64,000 bases of DNA from Karalla daura (lineage: Eukaryota; Chordata; Actinopteri; Chaetodontiformes; Leiognathidae): contig CM055191.1 of NCBI GenBank assembly GCA_029224185.1, positions 6,589,036-6,653,035 on the forward strand. Direction: 5' to 3'. Shown in pieces: positions 49,079 to 58,304 of this stretch. The notes beneath the pieces are model-generated. The model was not told the DNA's origin. It did no database searches and saw nothing but the letters and a program-made list of their open reading frames with translations. Position 1 is the stretch's first letter. Each line of letters opens with the position of its first letter. The translations under genes and the position numbers were made by a program.

Positions 49079-49282
49079 CAGGGGTAGGCAACCAGTTCCA
49101 CAAAGAGCCGCTGTGGCTGCAGGTTTGTAGTCCAACCAGGCAGCAGCACACCTGATTTGGCTTATTCAATCAACTGATCTGAGTCTTCAGACAGTTGATT
49201 GGTCAATCTGTGTGCTATGGACAGGTCGGAACAAAAACCTGCAGCCACAGCGGCTCTTTGTGGAACCGGTTGCCTACCCCTG
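49079..49282 (+). mobile_element. hAT-type palindromic MITE, left copy
   Basis: 204 bp. Terminal inverted repeats of about 48 bp with a single mismatch begin CAGGGGTAGGCAACC at one end, with the complement ending GCCTACCCCTG at the other. The interior has a further inverted pair (CAATCAACTG and CAGTTGATTG), so most of the element can fold into one hairpin. No coding capacity. Ends and 8-bp target duplication fit the hAT superfamily. Confidence 0.85.
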
Positions 49283-49319
49283 ATCTAGATTAATGTAGTG
49301 TTGTCTTTACCGACCATAT

Positions 49320-49640
49320 CACACCAGTCCTTACATCCCTGCACTGGCTTCCTGTGTGTCACAGGATCCAGTTTAAAATCCTGTTACTGGTCTACCAGTC
49401 ACTGAATGGTCTTTGGCCTAAATATATGTTACTACTGATTGGTTATGAAGCATCCAGACCTCTCTGGTCATCAGGGACAGGTCTACTTAGTGTTCCCAGA
49501 GTCAGAACCAAGCAGGGTGAAGCTGCATTTAGCTTCTATGGTCCTCACCTGTGGGACAGACTCCCAGAGCACCTGAGGTGTGCACAAACCATCAGCTCAT
49601 TTAAATCAGGACTGATTGAATATAAAATTCAACTTATGTA
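49320..49640 (+). pseudogene. L2/CR1-type LINE ORF2 C-terminal fragment
   Basis: An open stretch translates to LTSLHWLPVCHRIQFKILLL, VYQSLNGLWPKYM, GPHLWDRLPEHLR and SFKSGL. These are the LHWLPV..RI.FK and LW..LP..LR motifs near the C-terminus of the reverse-transcriptase ORF of teleost L2-like LINEs. 5'-truncated: endonuclease and catalytic RT parts are absent. It lies just inside the left MITE, as part of the composite element. Confidence 0.8.
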
Positions 49641-50032
49641 AAGTATTTTCTGAAATATTTGTTAAATAATATTGATGATGGTGTTTTGAAATTACACACA
49701 CACATAGGGATCACCTGACAGTGTACCTGTAGTACAGTTTTAGTCTGCAGAACACATTTGAAAAAAAACATTTTCAAAAGTAAACAAACTTCTCGGCTTT
49801 GAACTGCTGCTGCTGGCCACAGTTCCGGAGCGTCTGCAGCCTTTGAGGTCGGCTTTGTGACATCATCCATCCCTCGTCTGAAAAGTGTGTAAGTGGGGGG
49901 AGAATCTGCCTGTATGTATCTGCGTCCTTACTGCGTTAGAAGACTAGAGACAAACCTCGTAGAGATAGTCGCTAAATACAAACCACAGCTTACGTACTTT
50001 TTAGTAGTTACAGTTCCGAAAACAGCCTAGAG
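49641..50032 (+). promoter_or_regulatory. Leader region of the cargo ORF, possible 5' UTR intron
   Basis: Non-coding. A consensus donor (GTGT then GTAAGT) at 49889 and a pyrimidine-containing acceptor (TAGTTACAG) ending at 50013 could define a 125-bp intron just before the ATG. No clear TATA box at a fixed distance was recognised, so promoter function is speculative. Confidence 0.3.
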
Positions 50033-51769
50033 ATGAGTCAGGAGACCAATAACGTCACTGTCAAATCAGTGAAACAACTGGACGATTCCACTCGCCTTTT
50101 CAGGGAAAACGAGGAACTCCGTCAACAGAAATATTACCTCCAGCAAACCGTGGAGGAACTCACCAAAAAAGTCTATTACTCAAAAAACAAGAAGAAAAGA
50201 GCCCTGCAACATGAGAACGAGGCCCAAAACATCAAAATTGAGGGTTTAACCATCCAAAATCAGGCTTTAACCGTCCGAATTGAAGAGTTAACCGATCAAA
50301 ATAAGGTCCTTAGAAATCAGGCTCTAGAAACAGAACTTGAGCAGATCAAGAAGCAGTTGCATGAAGCAGAAGAAGTCTTGAAGCGTAAAGATGAGGCTTT
50401 CCTTCAACTCTCTCGGGAGCTGGAGAAGACTCAGGAAGAGCGCAACAACTTCGAATGCAAATATCATGCGCTGAATCAAGAGGGTGAGTCTGACGGAAAG
50501 GTAATTCAGAGCTGGGAAAAAGGAGACGATCAGATCAGGAAACGGTTGGATGAAGCAGAAGCAGCCCTGCTTCAAGTCTCTCAGGAGCTGAAAAACACTC
50601 AGAAAGAGCGCAACGACTTTGAGTTCAAATACTATCTGATGTCGGACGAAAAAGAGTCTGACAGAAGAAGGATTCAAAGCCTGGAAGAAGAGCTCCAGGA
50701 GGCGCAGCGTCAAGTCCAAGACACCAGTAGCAGTTTGGAGGAATTCAAAGTCCTCCGAGCTGAGAGTGATGTCGAGGACAAGACGAGCCTGATTGAGACT
50801 CTGCAAGTGGAGGGCGTTTCTGCAAAGCAACAGGTTGAAGATCTGATGGCAGAGCTGGAGAAGGTGAAGGAGAAGTTGGTGCACACAGAGGAGAAGATGC
50901 AGCAGGAGTCTGAGCTCCAGGCGCACGGCGAGAAAACTCTAGAAAATGAATTAATTAAGACAAAAAATCGGGCCCAGGAAATAGAACTTGAGCAATTCGA
51001 TCTGTTCTTTGAAGTGTTGTATGAAGAAGTGGAGGAAGATTTTAAAACCAGAGTGAACGAGCTGACGGAGCAATATGAGGCTGCAGACCAAAGAAATCAG
51101 GCCGTAGAAATAGAACTGGTGGAGGTGAAGGAGAAGTTGGTGCACACAGAGGAGAAGATGCAGCAGGAGTCTGAGCTCCGGGCGCACGCCGAGAAAACTC
51201 TAGAAAATGAATTAACAAAGACAAAAAATCGGGCCCAGGAAATAGAACTTGAGCAATTCGATCTGTTCTTCAAAGTGTTGTATGAAGAAGTGGAGGAAGA
51301 TTTTAAAAGCAGAGTGAACGAGCTGACGGAGCAATATGAGGCTGCAGACCAAAGAAATCAGGCCGTAGAAATAGAACTGGTGGAGGTGAAGGAGAAGTTG
51401 CAGCGGGAGTCTGAACTCCTGGCACAGCTCTCTCTGAAGCTCCAAGACACAGAGAAAGAAACTAAAAATTGGAAAATTGAGCACAATAATCTGGTACAGG
51501 AAAACGTGTGTGCAGACAAAAGAAATCAGGCCCTAGAAGAAACACTAGAGGAGGTGAGGAAGAAGCTGCAGATCTCAGACATGGTAAAGGAGCATAAGGC
51601 TAAGCTGATCCCACCACTCCTGCAGAAGATCAAAGCTCTGATGGTGGACCGGAAACGGATCCAGCAGCAGCTGGAGGCCCTGACTCGAGAGAACAGGCTG
51701 CTGAAGCAGAAGCTCGAGAGACGGGACAACAGGAGCAGGTTCCTCTGCTGGCTCCCACACTTCCACTAA
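50033..51769 (+). CDS. Unrecognised intronless coiled-coil protein, 578 aa
   Basis: I do not recognise this protein. It starts MSQETNNVTVKSVKQLDDST and is almost entirely charged heptad-like helix (Glu, Lys, Gln, Leu) from about residue 20 to 565. A short basic/aromatic tail, SRFLCWLPHFH, ends it. There is no signal peptide or membrane segment. Residues about 100-225 hold two diverged units with AEEVLKRKDEAFLQLSRELE and AEAALLQVSQELK. Residues about 277-450 hold two nearly identical 87-residue repeats (EVKEKLVHTEEKMQQESEL...QFDLFF...AVEIELV). The ATG has purine at -3 (GAGATGA). The frame is fully intact over 1.7 kb on the strand opposite to map7d1, inside its intron 1 and inside the MITE-bracketed element. 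It could be a captured host gene copy, a member of a lineage-specific family, or a recent retrocopy. Similarity to myosin-rod or golgin-type proteins would be compositional only. Confidence 0.7.
   Translation: MSQETNNVTVKSVKQLDDSTRLFRENEELRQQKYYLQQTVEELTKKVYYSKNKKKRALQHENEAQNIKIEGLTIQNQALTVRIEELTDQNKVLRNQALETELEQIKKQLHEAEEVLKRKDEAFLQLSRELEKTQEERNNFECKYHALNQEGESDGKVIQSWEKGDDQIRKRLDEAEAALLQVSQELKNTQKERNDFEFKYYLMSDEKESDRRRIQSLEEELQEAQRQVQDTSSSLEEFKVLRAESDVEDKTSLIETLQVEGVSAKQQVEDLMAELEKVKEKLVHTEEKMQQESELQAHGEKTLENELIKTKNRAQEIELEQFDLFFEVLYEEVEEDFKTRVNELTEQYEAADQRNQAVEIELVEVKEKLVHTEEKMQQESELRAHAEKTLENELTKTKNRAQEIELEQFDLFFKVLYEEVEEDFKSRVNELTEQYEAADQRNQAVEIELVEVKEKLQRESELLAQLSLKLQDTEKETKNWKIEHNNLVQENVCADKRNQALEETLEEVRKKLQISDMVKEHKAKLIPPLLQKIKALMVDRKRIQQQLEALTRENRLLKQKLERRDNRSRFLCWLPHFH
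50862..51383 (+). repeat. Two tandem 261-bp units inside the coiled-coil ORF
   Basis: Unit 1 is 50862-51122 and unit 2 is 51123-51383; a third partial start follows at 51384. The period of 261 bp is exactly 87 codons, so the frame is kept. The two encoded 87-mers differ at five residues (Gln/Arg, Gly/Ala, Ile/Thr, Glu/Lys, Thr/Ser), showing a recent duplication. Confidence 0.95.
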
Positions 51770-51794
51770 GACCTGAGCCAGCTCCAAAATAGAA

Positions 51795-51890
51795 AAAAAA
51801 ATCTTTTCTTTCTTTCTCTTTTTCTTTTCTTTTTTCTTTTCTTTCTTTTCTTTTTAACTTTATTTCTTTTACTTCTTTTCTTTTTTCACT
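51795..51890 (+). repeat. Polypyrimidine (TTTTC)n tract
   Basis: Almost pure T/C sequence directly downstream of the ORF stop codon; simple-sequence slippage product. Confidence 0.9.
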
Positions 51891-51924
51891 TAAACTGCAT
51901 TTCTGCACTTTAGACTTAAACTTT

Positions 51925-52183
51925 AAACTTTTCCTTTATTTATCCCTTTGGGATAAATAATATCTGCATTTCCTTTCTCTATTAGCTTTAATAGACTTTA
52001 GACTTAAACTTTTCCTTTATTTATCCCTTTGGGATAAATAATATCTGCATTTCCTTTCTCTATTAGCTTTAATAGACTTTAGACTTAAACTTTTCCTTTA
52101 TTTATCCCTTTGGGATAAATAATATCTGCATTTCCTTTCTCTATTAGCCTTCTTTTATTTATCCCTTTGGGATAATTAATAAT
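51925..52183 (+). repeat. 81-bp tandem repeats with palindromic core
   Basis: Three units of exact 81-bp period (TTCCTTTATT at 51931, 52012 and 52093) plus a truncated fourth near 52152. Each holds TTATTTATCCC, spacer TTT, then GGGATAAATAA, an 11-bp perfect inverted repeat. The core resembles the TCCCTTTGGGAT(A)AATAA termini of fish LINEs, so it may be an amplified LINE 3' end. Confidence 0.92.
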
Positions 52184-52275
52184 AAAAAAAACATTAAAAA
52201 AAATAAATAAAAAAAAAATAAAAAATAAAAACAAAAACAAAAAATAAAATACAAAAAAAAACAAATACAAAATAT
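52184..52275 (+). repeat. A-rich tract
   Basis: About 90 bases of A with scattered T and C, starting with AATAATAAAAAAAA. It may be a decayed poly(A) tail of a retroposed unit or simple sequence. Confidence 0.85.
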
Positions 52276-53021
52276 ATGTACATACATAGTATATGTACAT
52301 ACATATACAAACATATGTAGATGAAGGTCTGGGTTTACTCCGGGGAATCCGGTTTCTTCCCACGTCACGAAAGGATGCACACAAGCTGCACACTTACGTG
52401 TACTAAAAAACAGTTTTAATTGATTAAATTAAACTAAACACCTAAACTAGTTCTCAACATACAAGAATACACTACACACCAGATCATCCAAACAACAGCA
52501 CCTCATCTCTTCACTCAGAAACCTTAAATCGGCCATATAACAACATCATAAAAACCACTAACACTCGTTATATTTACAGAAACATTAGAGTGGCTCTGTG
52601 GCTCCCTCCCAAGCTTTACCTCCTCTCTCTCTATCTCCACGAACAGTGAAATTAACAGTACACAGCTGTGTTAAATTAGCACACAGGTTAGCATACAGGC
52701 ACAGTACAGCGCAAGCAGCTGTGAGCAGGTCATAGGCCGTCCCAAGACTCTTCTCTTTTTTAGCACATTTTGAAGAGGATTCTGGGCCGAGCAGTATCTC
52801 TGTGATTACACCTCTTAACATAGAGAAAAGCTTTTCTGAATTTTAGATCACAATGCCATTCAGGAAACGCTTACACAATATGAAGTTGATGGGATTAAAT
52901 CTATATATAGATATAGAGATAGATGTATTGAAATAGCCACATTTGACCATTGAAACTAAAATAGCCGACTTCCTCGATAGCCTAGCCTACAAGCCTACAA
53001 ACCCAGAAGTGGGGCTTCTTA
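52276..53021. other. Unassigned part of composite element
   Basis: Non-coding; begins with TACATACATA-type alternating sequence (52275-52318). The rest contains GAATCCGGTTTCTTCCCACG and AT-rich sequence of unknown origin. No protein similarity recognised in the short minus-strand ORFs. Confidence 0.5.
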
Positions 53022-53022
53022 T

Positions 53023-53118
<96 letters not shown>
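53022..53118 (+). repeat. (AAT)n microsatellite, about 32 units
   Basis: Uninterrupted trinucleotide run; the poly-isoleucine ORF across it is an artefact. Confidence 0.98.
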
Positions 53119-53119
<1 letters not shown>

Positions 53120-53314
53120 TGCATAGTTTACTCAAATAGGATGTGAAATCTGAGAACATATTCTAGTTGTTGATTCTGCATTGTCGATTCTTCTTAAAGT
53201 AAAGAAATAAACTATATATGCTAACGTGTATTAAACGTGTAAAAAATAATGGTATTTTCTTAATTCTGCTGCTTTTTGAGTTACAGAATAAAAGGCGTAT
53301 TTATTGTGCACTAT

Positions 53315-53354
53315 TAGTAAGGGTTAGGGTTAGGATTAGGGCTAGGGTAAGGGG
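53315..53354 (+). repeat. Short interstitial telomere-like array
   Basis: GGGTTAGGGTTAGGATTAGG followed by GCTAGGGTAAGGGG: five to six degenerate TTAGGG units within the composite element. Confidence 0.75.
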
Positions 53355-53414
53355 ACAGTTCATGGATGACTTTTATTTTAAAAGCTTGTAAAATAAACAC
53401 TATGCATAATGGGA

Positions 53415-53705
53415 TGCCCTCTCCGGGAACCGTCACCTTATCGTGGTGGAGAGGTTTGTGTGCCCTTATGAACCCCGAGAGCTACGTTGTCTAGTCACGT
53501 ACTCCTGGTACGGTCACCCAAGACAAACTGGTCTCAGGCGAGGGGCCAGACTAAGAATGGTTCACAAGACCCCATAAAAAACAACAAAGAGAGAAATGGG
53601 ACCCTGCCTGGAGGAAGCCTGGGGCCCACATCTGGAGCCAGGCCTGGGCGGCTGGGTCTGCCACGGGGCCCGGCCCGGCACAGCCCGAAAGAGTCACGTG
53701 GCATT
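53415..53705 (+). mobile_element. Widespread fish repeat ('CTCCGGGAACCGTCACC')
   Basis: Begins TCTCCGGGAACCGTCACCTT, contains TATCGTGGTGGAGAGGTTTG and GGTCACCCAAGACAAACTGG, and ends near GCACAGCCCGAAAGAGTCAC. I know this as a highly repeated, conserved segment of teleost genomes, probably a LINE 5' region, but cannot name the family. Incomplete copy. Confidence 0.7.
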
Positions 53706-53894
53706 GATTCATATCAACAGTTAACACTACTTTAGAAGTGTACAGACATATTCATACTTCACAGGATTTCATCTCTGATTGTTTTTGGTTCCAAAAACAC
53801 AAGGCTAGAGGTCAGTGGCCGACCAAGCTAGTCATTATGGACTCAACAGCCACATAAAGACTATCACTAAATCAGCCTATTATCATCATCATTA

Positions 53895-54098
53895 TGGTCC
53901 TAGGCAATCGGTTCCACAAAGAGCCGCTGTGGCTGCAGGTTTGTGTTCCAACCAGGCAGCAGCACACCTGATTTGGCTTATTCAATCAACTGATCTGAGT
54001 CTTCAGACAGTTGATTGGTCAATCTGTGTGCTATGGACAGGTCGGAACAAAAACCTGCAGCCACAGCGGCTCTTTGTGGAACCGGTTGCCTACCCCTG
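53895..54098 (+). mobile_element. hAT-type palindromic MITE, right copy
   Basis: 204 bp, nearly identical over its body to the left copy at 49079. The outer (right) end GCCTACCCCTG is perfect and followed by GTCTGGAC. The inner (left) end reads TGGTCCTAGGCAATC instead of CAGGGGTAGGCAACC, so its own left terminus is damaged. Confidence 0.85.
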
Positions 54099-54106
54099 GT
54101 CTGGAC
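54099..54106 (+). repeat. Target-site duplication, right copy (GTCTGGAC)
   Basis: Identical to 49071-49078, 5 kb away; together they bound the composite element. Confidence 0.85.
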
Positions 54107-55890
54107 CGACAGACGGAGTGTACGATAGAGGAACAATCAAAGAAAAAGTGTTTCAATTATGGCTAAGTTTAGCAATCGTTGATTTGTCCATTTTTGCTTG
54201 CTAGTGTGTAGTGAGGTAATATTTCATAATATAAAACTTAAAAAACAATAAATTATTACTGTATGATTCACAAGAACCTGTGGATATTTGGTGTTGTTGC
54301 TAAATGTTAATGTTAATGTGAAAGAAAATCAAATAACCAACAGCTATTCTCTTCATACACACACACACACACACACACCTAGCCAATGTCAATTGAATGA
54401 AGCCAATGTCAGGCTTTGAAAATGCTCTTTGTGCATTTTGGTAAGGAGTGCTCAAACTGTTGCAAATTCAATGACTCAGTGGTTCAGGGACTTTTGCCTG
54501 TCCTTGGTTGACACTGTGGTCGGGACAAGTGCATTTGGAAAACTGTTTACACAGGGAGCTCTTGCGGCAAACAAGATTGGGACATCTTTGTGTGAGGCTT
54601 TGAGGAGAATGCTTGAGTAATATTTGCACAGATGTACCACATACAATGACAAAATATGCTCAGTAATCTGTGAACTCAGTGTTCCGGCTGTTTGTTGTCA
54701 CAGGCAAAAGTATAATAATAATAATAATGATATGACTTGAACCAGACTAATCACATTATCCAGCTTTTATGTAACATGAGTAAAATGTAACATCCAGTCT
54801 GGTGCATGCGTTTGTGAAACCTTTTCAGACACAGGAATATCGGCCTACCTCCATTACCTTATTTAAACTGCTCAGAAACGACAGAGGAGATCTATCAAAG
54901 AAGCACCGGTATGAAGCACTCGTAGCAGTATTTACATCCCAGCTTCACAGAGGCAGCACACTCAGGGGGGCCACTCCGGCCAGAAGCCATTAGACCAACC
55001 TCCTGTGGCATCATTTACATTATTCATCTACACAGATCAATGCACACCAGGACACTCTGGGATGCCTGAGTCTCCATTAAACCTTGAACATGGAAACACA
55101 CTTTGGTGCAGGCCGTTGTTGGATAGCATAGAAGGGAAAAAATACAAGGTCTGTAACATCACAGACATGCTGACGGCTCTGATATGTAGCTCAACATGTC
55201 TCATCTCCCAATAAAGAGCAAAGAAAATTTCTTTATGTATGCTACTTCTCTGAAGTCTCACTGTCCCTTTAATTAGCATAGAATTACCATGATGAGTATA
55301 ATCTCTTACTAATCTAGAAGTAAATTCATACATCTAAATATAGAGACAGACTCCTGACGGCGGACACAAAAACTGGGTGACCCTGAGAAGTAGGTCAGGA
55401 TAGGTTGAGAAATGTGCAGCAGGCTGTGCGTGACCATTGGTTGCACAGCACAGCGTCACCTTGCACACGGCTCAGTTGGCCCCATAGTGTCTCCCTGTGG
55501 GGCCTCTCTAGCTGTAGGTGTCAAACAAAGCCCGAGGCACTCCACTCAGCCCTTTTCCATGCAAAAGTCACACAATGGAATAAGATATCTGTAAGTCAGC
55601 AGAAAGAGTAAAGGAACCCCCGCAGAAGGGGATGCATGCATGTATGCATGCACAAGCACAGTGTGAGAGCAGAATGGCAGGTTGCGAATCAGCAGGTAAT
55701 TAGCACACACTCGATGTCACTTCACAGTTAAAGGCACTTTTAGACAGGACCAAAATACATGCAGCAATGTGCAGCTCCAAATGTTGGTTTGGTACCGCGA
55801 ATAAAAACATTCAAGGTGCAAAAGAGTCAGTAAAGGGCCGAGTTAGATGTGGGGCAACTGGTTATACTATTGTGCAAAATGCAATTAAGC

Positions 55891-55938
55891 AGAATTCAAA
55901 CAGCATATTATAAGAAAATAATATGCTGTCTGAATTCT
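55891..55938. repeat. 21-bp inverted repeat, one mismatch
   Basis: AGAATTCAAACAGCATATTA(T) at 55891-55911 and its complement at 55918-55938, with a six-base loop. A second weaker pair (ATAACCTGAATTCTCAGGTTAT) follows at about 55961-55986, itself a near-palindrome. Confidence 0.88.
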
Positions 55939-57493
55939 TAGGGTTATAAAGAGAGCATATTCATAACCTGAATTCTCAGGTTATAAATATGCACACTATC
56001 AGCCTGTTTCTTCATGTACTTCTACCCTAGGGCCACTTGAACCGACACTGAGCCTGAATATTATTTTAAAAACACAACATAAGGTGAGGGGATAAAGAGG
56101 TTAGGCTAAAAGCATGACCACATCACTGCACACAGAGTTCACACCCTTTGCTATTTTCCTTTTGTCCATCTACCTCACCCCAGTGTCGGGGTAAGAAAAG
56201 CTTGCGTCCTACTAAACAGAGAAAAACACATGACTCACTGCATGAGAGAATCGGCCAAATATGACAGCACATTCTTATGATGGTGTTTGCTCATTATCAA
56301 CTTGGGCAGGGACACGTTTGGAGGAGGGGAACTGTAACACAGAATACAGCCTGATCCAAGAGCAAATACACATCCCCAGTTTGAGGAAAGGGAGATCTTC
56401 ATTAGAACATGGCGACTAGCGACTGATACAACTTTCAACTGCTGTTCATTCCCAATGCGACAATTAGAGCAATAAGCTCTTGCAAAGTTATATTGCAGAG
56501 TAGAAATATGGGCCAAGACATGGAATCACTTATGAAGCTACAAGCTTCACTCTTAAGCACAGTGTTCTCTATCCTTTCTATGCAATGCCACGCCGCCAGA
56601 CCGACGACAGCGATAACTAAATGCAGATAAGTTGCAAAATCTATTAAGCATGCCTTCAGCTTACTGAAATCACTCGATAAACAGGGCGAAAATGCAGCAC
56701 ATTCTCTTGAAAAAAAATGGAAATGAGACGAACAAGAGGCGAGGAAACAGTATTGAGACCCGGAGTGTGAAATCAAAAGAGTGGAAAGGGAAAAGGGCGG
56801 CAGCACAAAAAAAAAGGAAAAAAGAGGAACTCAGGAAACACACAGAGAATGGCTCTGCATCTCATTTGGGATGGGCCAGGGGACTAATGAACTACCTCAT
56901 CGCTTACCCCCCCCAACCCATCGCCCCTTCACCCTGTTGTGTCCCTCCTGCACCGAATAGGGTGATGTAAGAGGGCAAAGGGGCCCAGACACACAGGAAG
57001 CGCAGTGTAAACAGCAAGCACTGACTCAATGCCAAAGCAGGCCCTGCGTGTGTGTGTGTGTGTGTGTTTGGGGACCAAAGTTTTCATTGGATGTCCTAAC
57101 AGCTGAGTACTATGATTTTAAATGAGAGCTGAGATAAACATCATTAAATTCTGCCCCCAAACCACACTACACTCAAATACCTTCAGGATTAGTCAGTTAC
57201 TTTCAACTGGGGCGACAAGTGATGAGTTTCACTCATCAGCAAGATAAAACAAAAAATAGATAGGTGTTAGTACATCAAAACTTGAAATTAAACTTTTAGT
57301 CAACAGAAAGCAGAAAACAGATGGTATCAAAAATGTCAAAATATCCAATTGACAATGATATAAAAGAAAACCTCAAATGAGAGGTCACTATCTTATTTTA
57401 ACTTGAGTCATATTTTCAGCTAACTGTGATCCTAATACTACAACACAATAATGTGTTAAGTATAAATGCTGCTTTTCTATCATACATATGTCA

Positions 57494-57523
57494 CATATTA
57501 TAACATATATATGTTATAATATG
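57494..57523. repeat. 30-bp perfect palindrome
   Basis: The sequence from 57494 to 57523 equals its own reverse complement (CATATTATAACATAT plus its mirror complement). AT-rich, could extrude as a cruciform. Confidence 0.93.
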
Positions 57524-58039
57524 GACTAAATCTCTTTCGAATGACTAAACCATTAATATACTTATGTTTCATTTTGACCGTCACAAAAAGGTCAAACGGT
57601 GCAGTCCACAGATGATGTCAAAGATGGCGAAGATGAGACAGCACGCGCTCATGGCATGTCAATCAGCCGGCGAATACTAATGTCCGTCAGAGAGCGCAAC
57701 AGCTTTCATCCCATCACCTGGGCCCGGGCGGAGGACAATGCCTGGTATTTAGCTGCTCCTGCACCAGTGTGTAAGCCAAAGCCCCAACACTGATGAAAGG
57801 CTTTGCTTATCTGAACTAGCAGGAGCCCCCCGGGGGACCCTGCATCTGCCACGGCCACCAACACGCTCCGACACCAGCGTGTAAGTAAGTGAGACCAGTG
57901 GTGGAGGAGAGTGTCCAGAGCAACCAAACTCGAGATGGGATTTGTGAGCCACACAAGCTGCCATTCATAACTGGGAGCAGTAAATCACATGCCAGCCTGT
58001 CGCTCCTGGCAACCTCCTCCATGTCCCTCTGGACGGGGC

Positions 58040-58060
58040 GGGGGGGGGGGGGGGGGGGGG
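58040..58060 (+). repeat. Poly-G run, 21 bases
   Basis: Twenty-one consecutive G after CGGGGC; prone to assembly error in length. Confidence 0.95.
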
Positions 58061-58304
58061 ATGGTCCAACTCTCACTGTTCTCAATGACAGGCTTTAGTC
58101 AAACCACATCTACTAGTGTTGGAAGGGTTTCTTCGTTTGGAATCAGTGACAAAATCCTACTGTCCAGCGAGACAATGCTTCATGAGTGACAGTCAGAACT
58201 AATAAACACACAAAATACTCCTTATTATGTTTGCATCAACGTGTAATTTCTTCATAGTTTTGTTATTTTTGTAGAGGCACTTAATATGTCTAGAGGAGTT
58301 GGAC

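Larger units (their letters stand above)
49079..54098 (+). mobile_element. Composite hAT-type transposon, 5,020 bp, with ORF cargo
   Basis: Two 204-bp, near-identical, same-orientation palindromic MITEs form the ends. Only the outermost ends are flanked by a perfect 8-bp duplication, GTCTGGAC (49071-49078 and 54099-54106). The inner flank of the left MITE is ATCTAGAT, and the inner end of the right MITE is eroded (TGGTCC instead of CAGGGG). The simplest reading is that a transposase acted on the outer ends and moved the whole segment. No transposase gene is visible inside, so mobilisation would have been in trans. Homologous integration of a circle carrying a MITE is an alternative, but it predicts matching inner duplications, which are not seen. 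Confidence 0.7.

Noticed and set aside
49320..49640. Functional reverse-transcriptase gene
   Set aside because: Only the C-terminal end is present; the endonuclease and catalytic RT motifs are missing.
50324..51787. Several long minus-strand leucine-rich ORFs, up to 200 codons
   Set aside because: Antisense of the coiled-coil ORF; they end and restart with the repeat units and have no independent start or similarity.
51925..52183. 81-bp repeats considered as a CRISPR array
   Set aside because: Units are directly adjacent with no variable spacers, in a eukaryotic context; they are a tandem repeat.
52943..53146. Poly-isoleucine ORF
   Set aside because: Translation of the AAT microsatellite.
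53315..53354. True chromosome end
   Set aside because: The array is short and degenerate and lies inside a transposable element with unique sequence on both sides.
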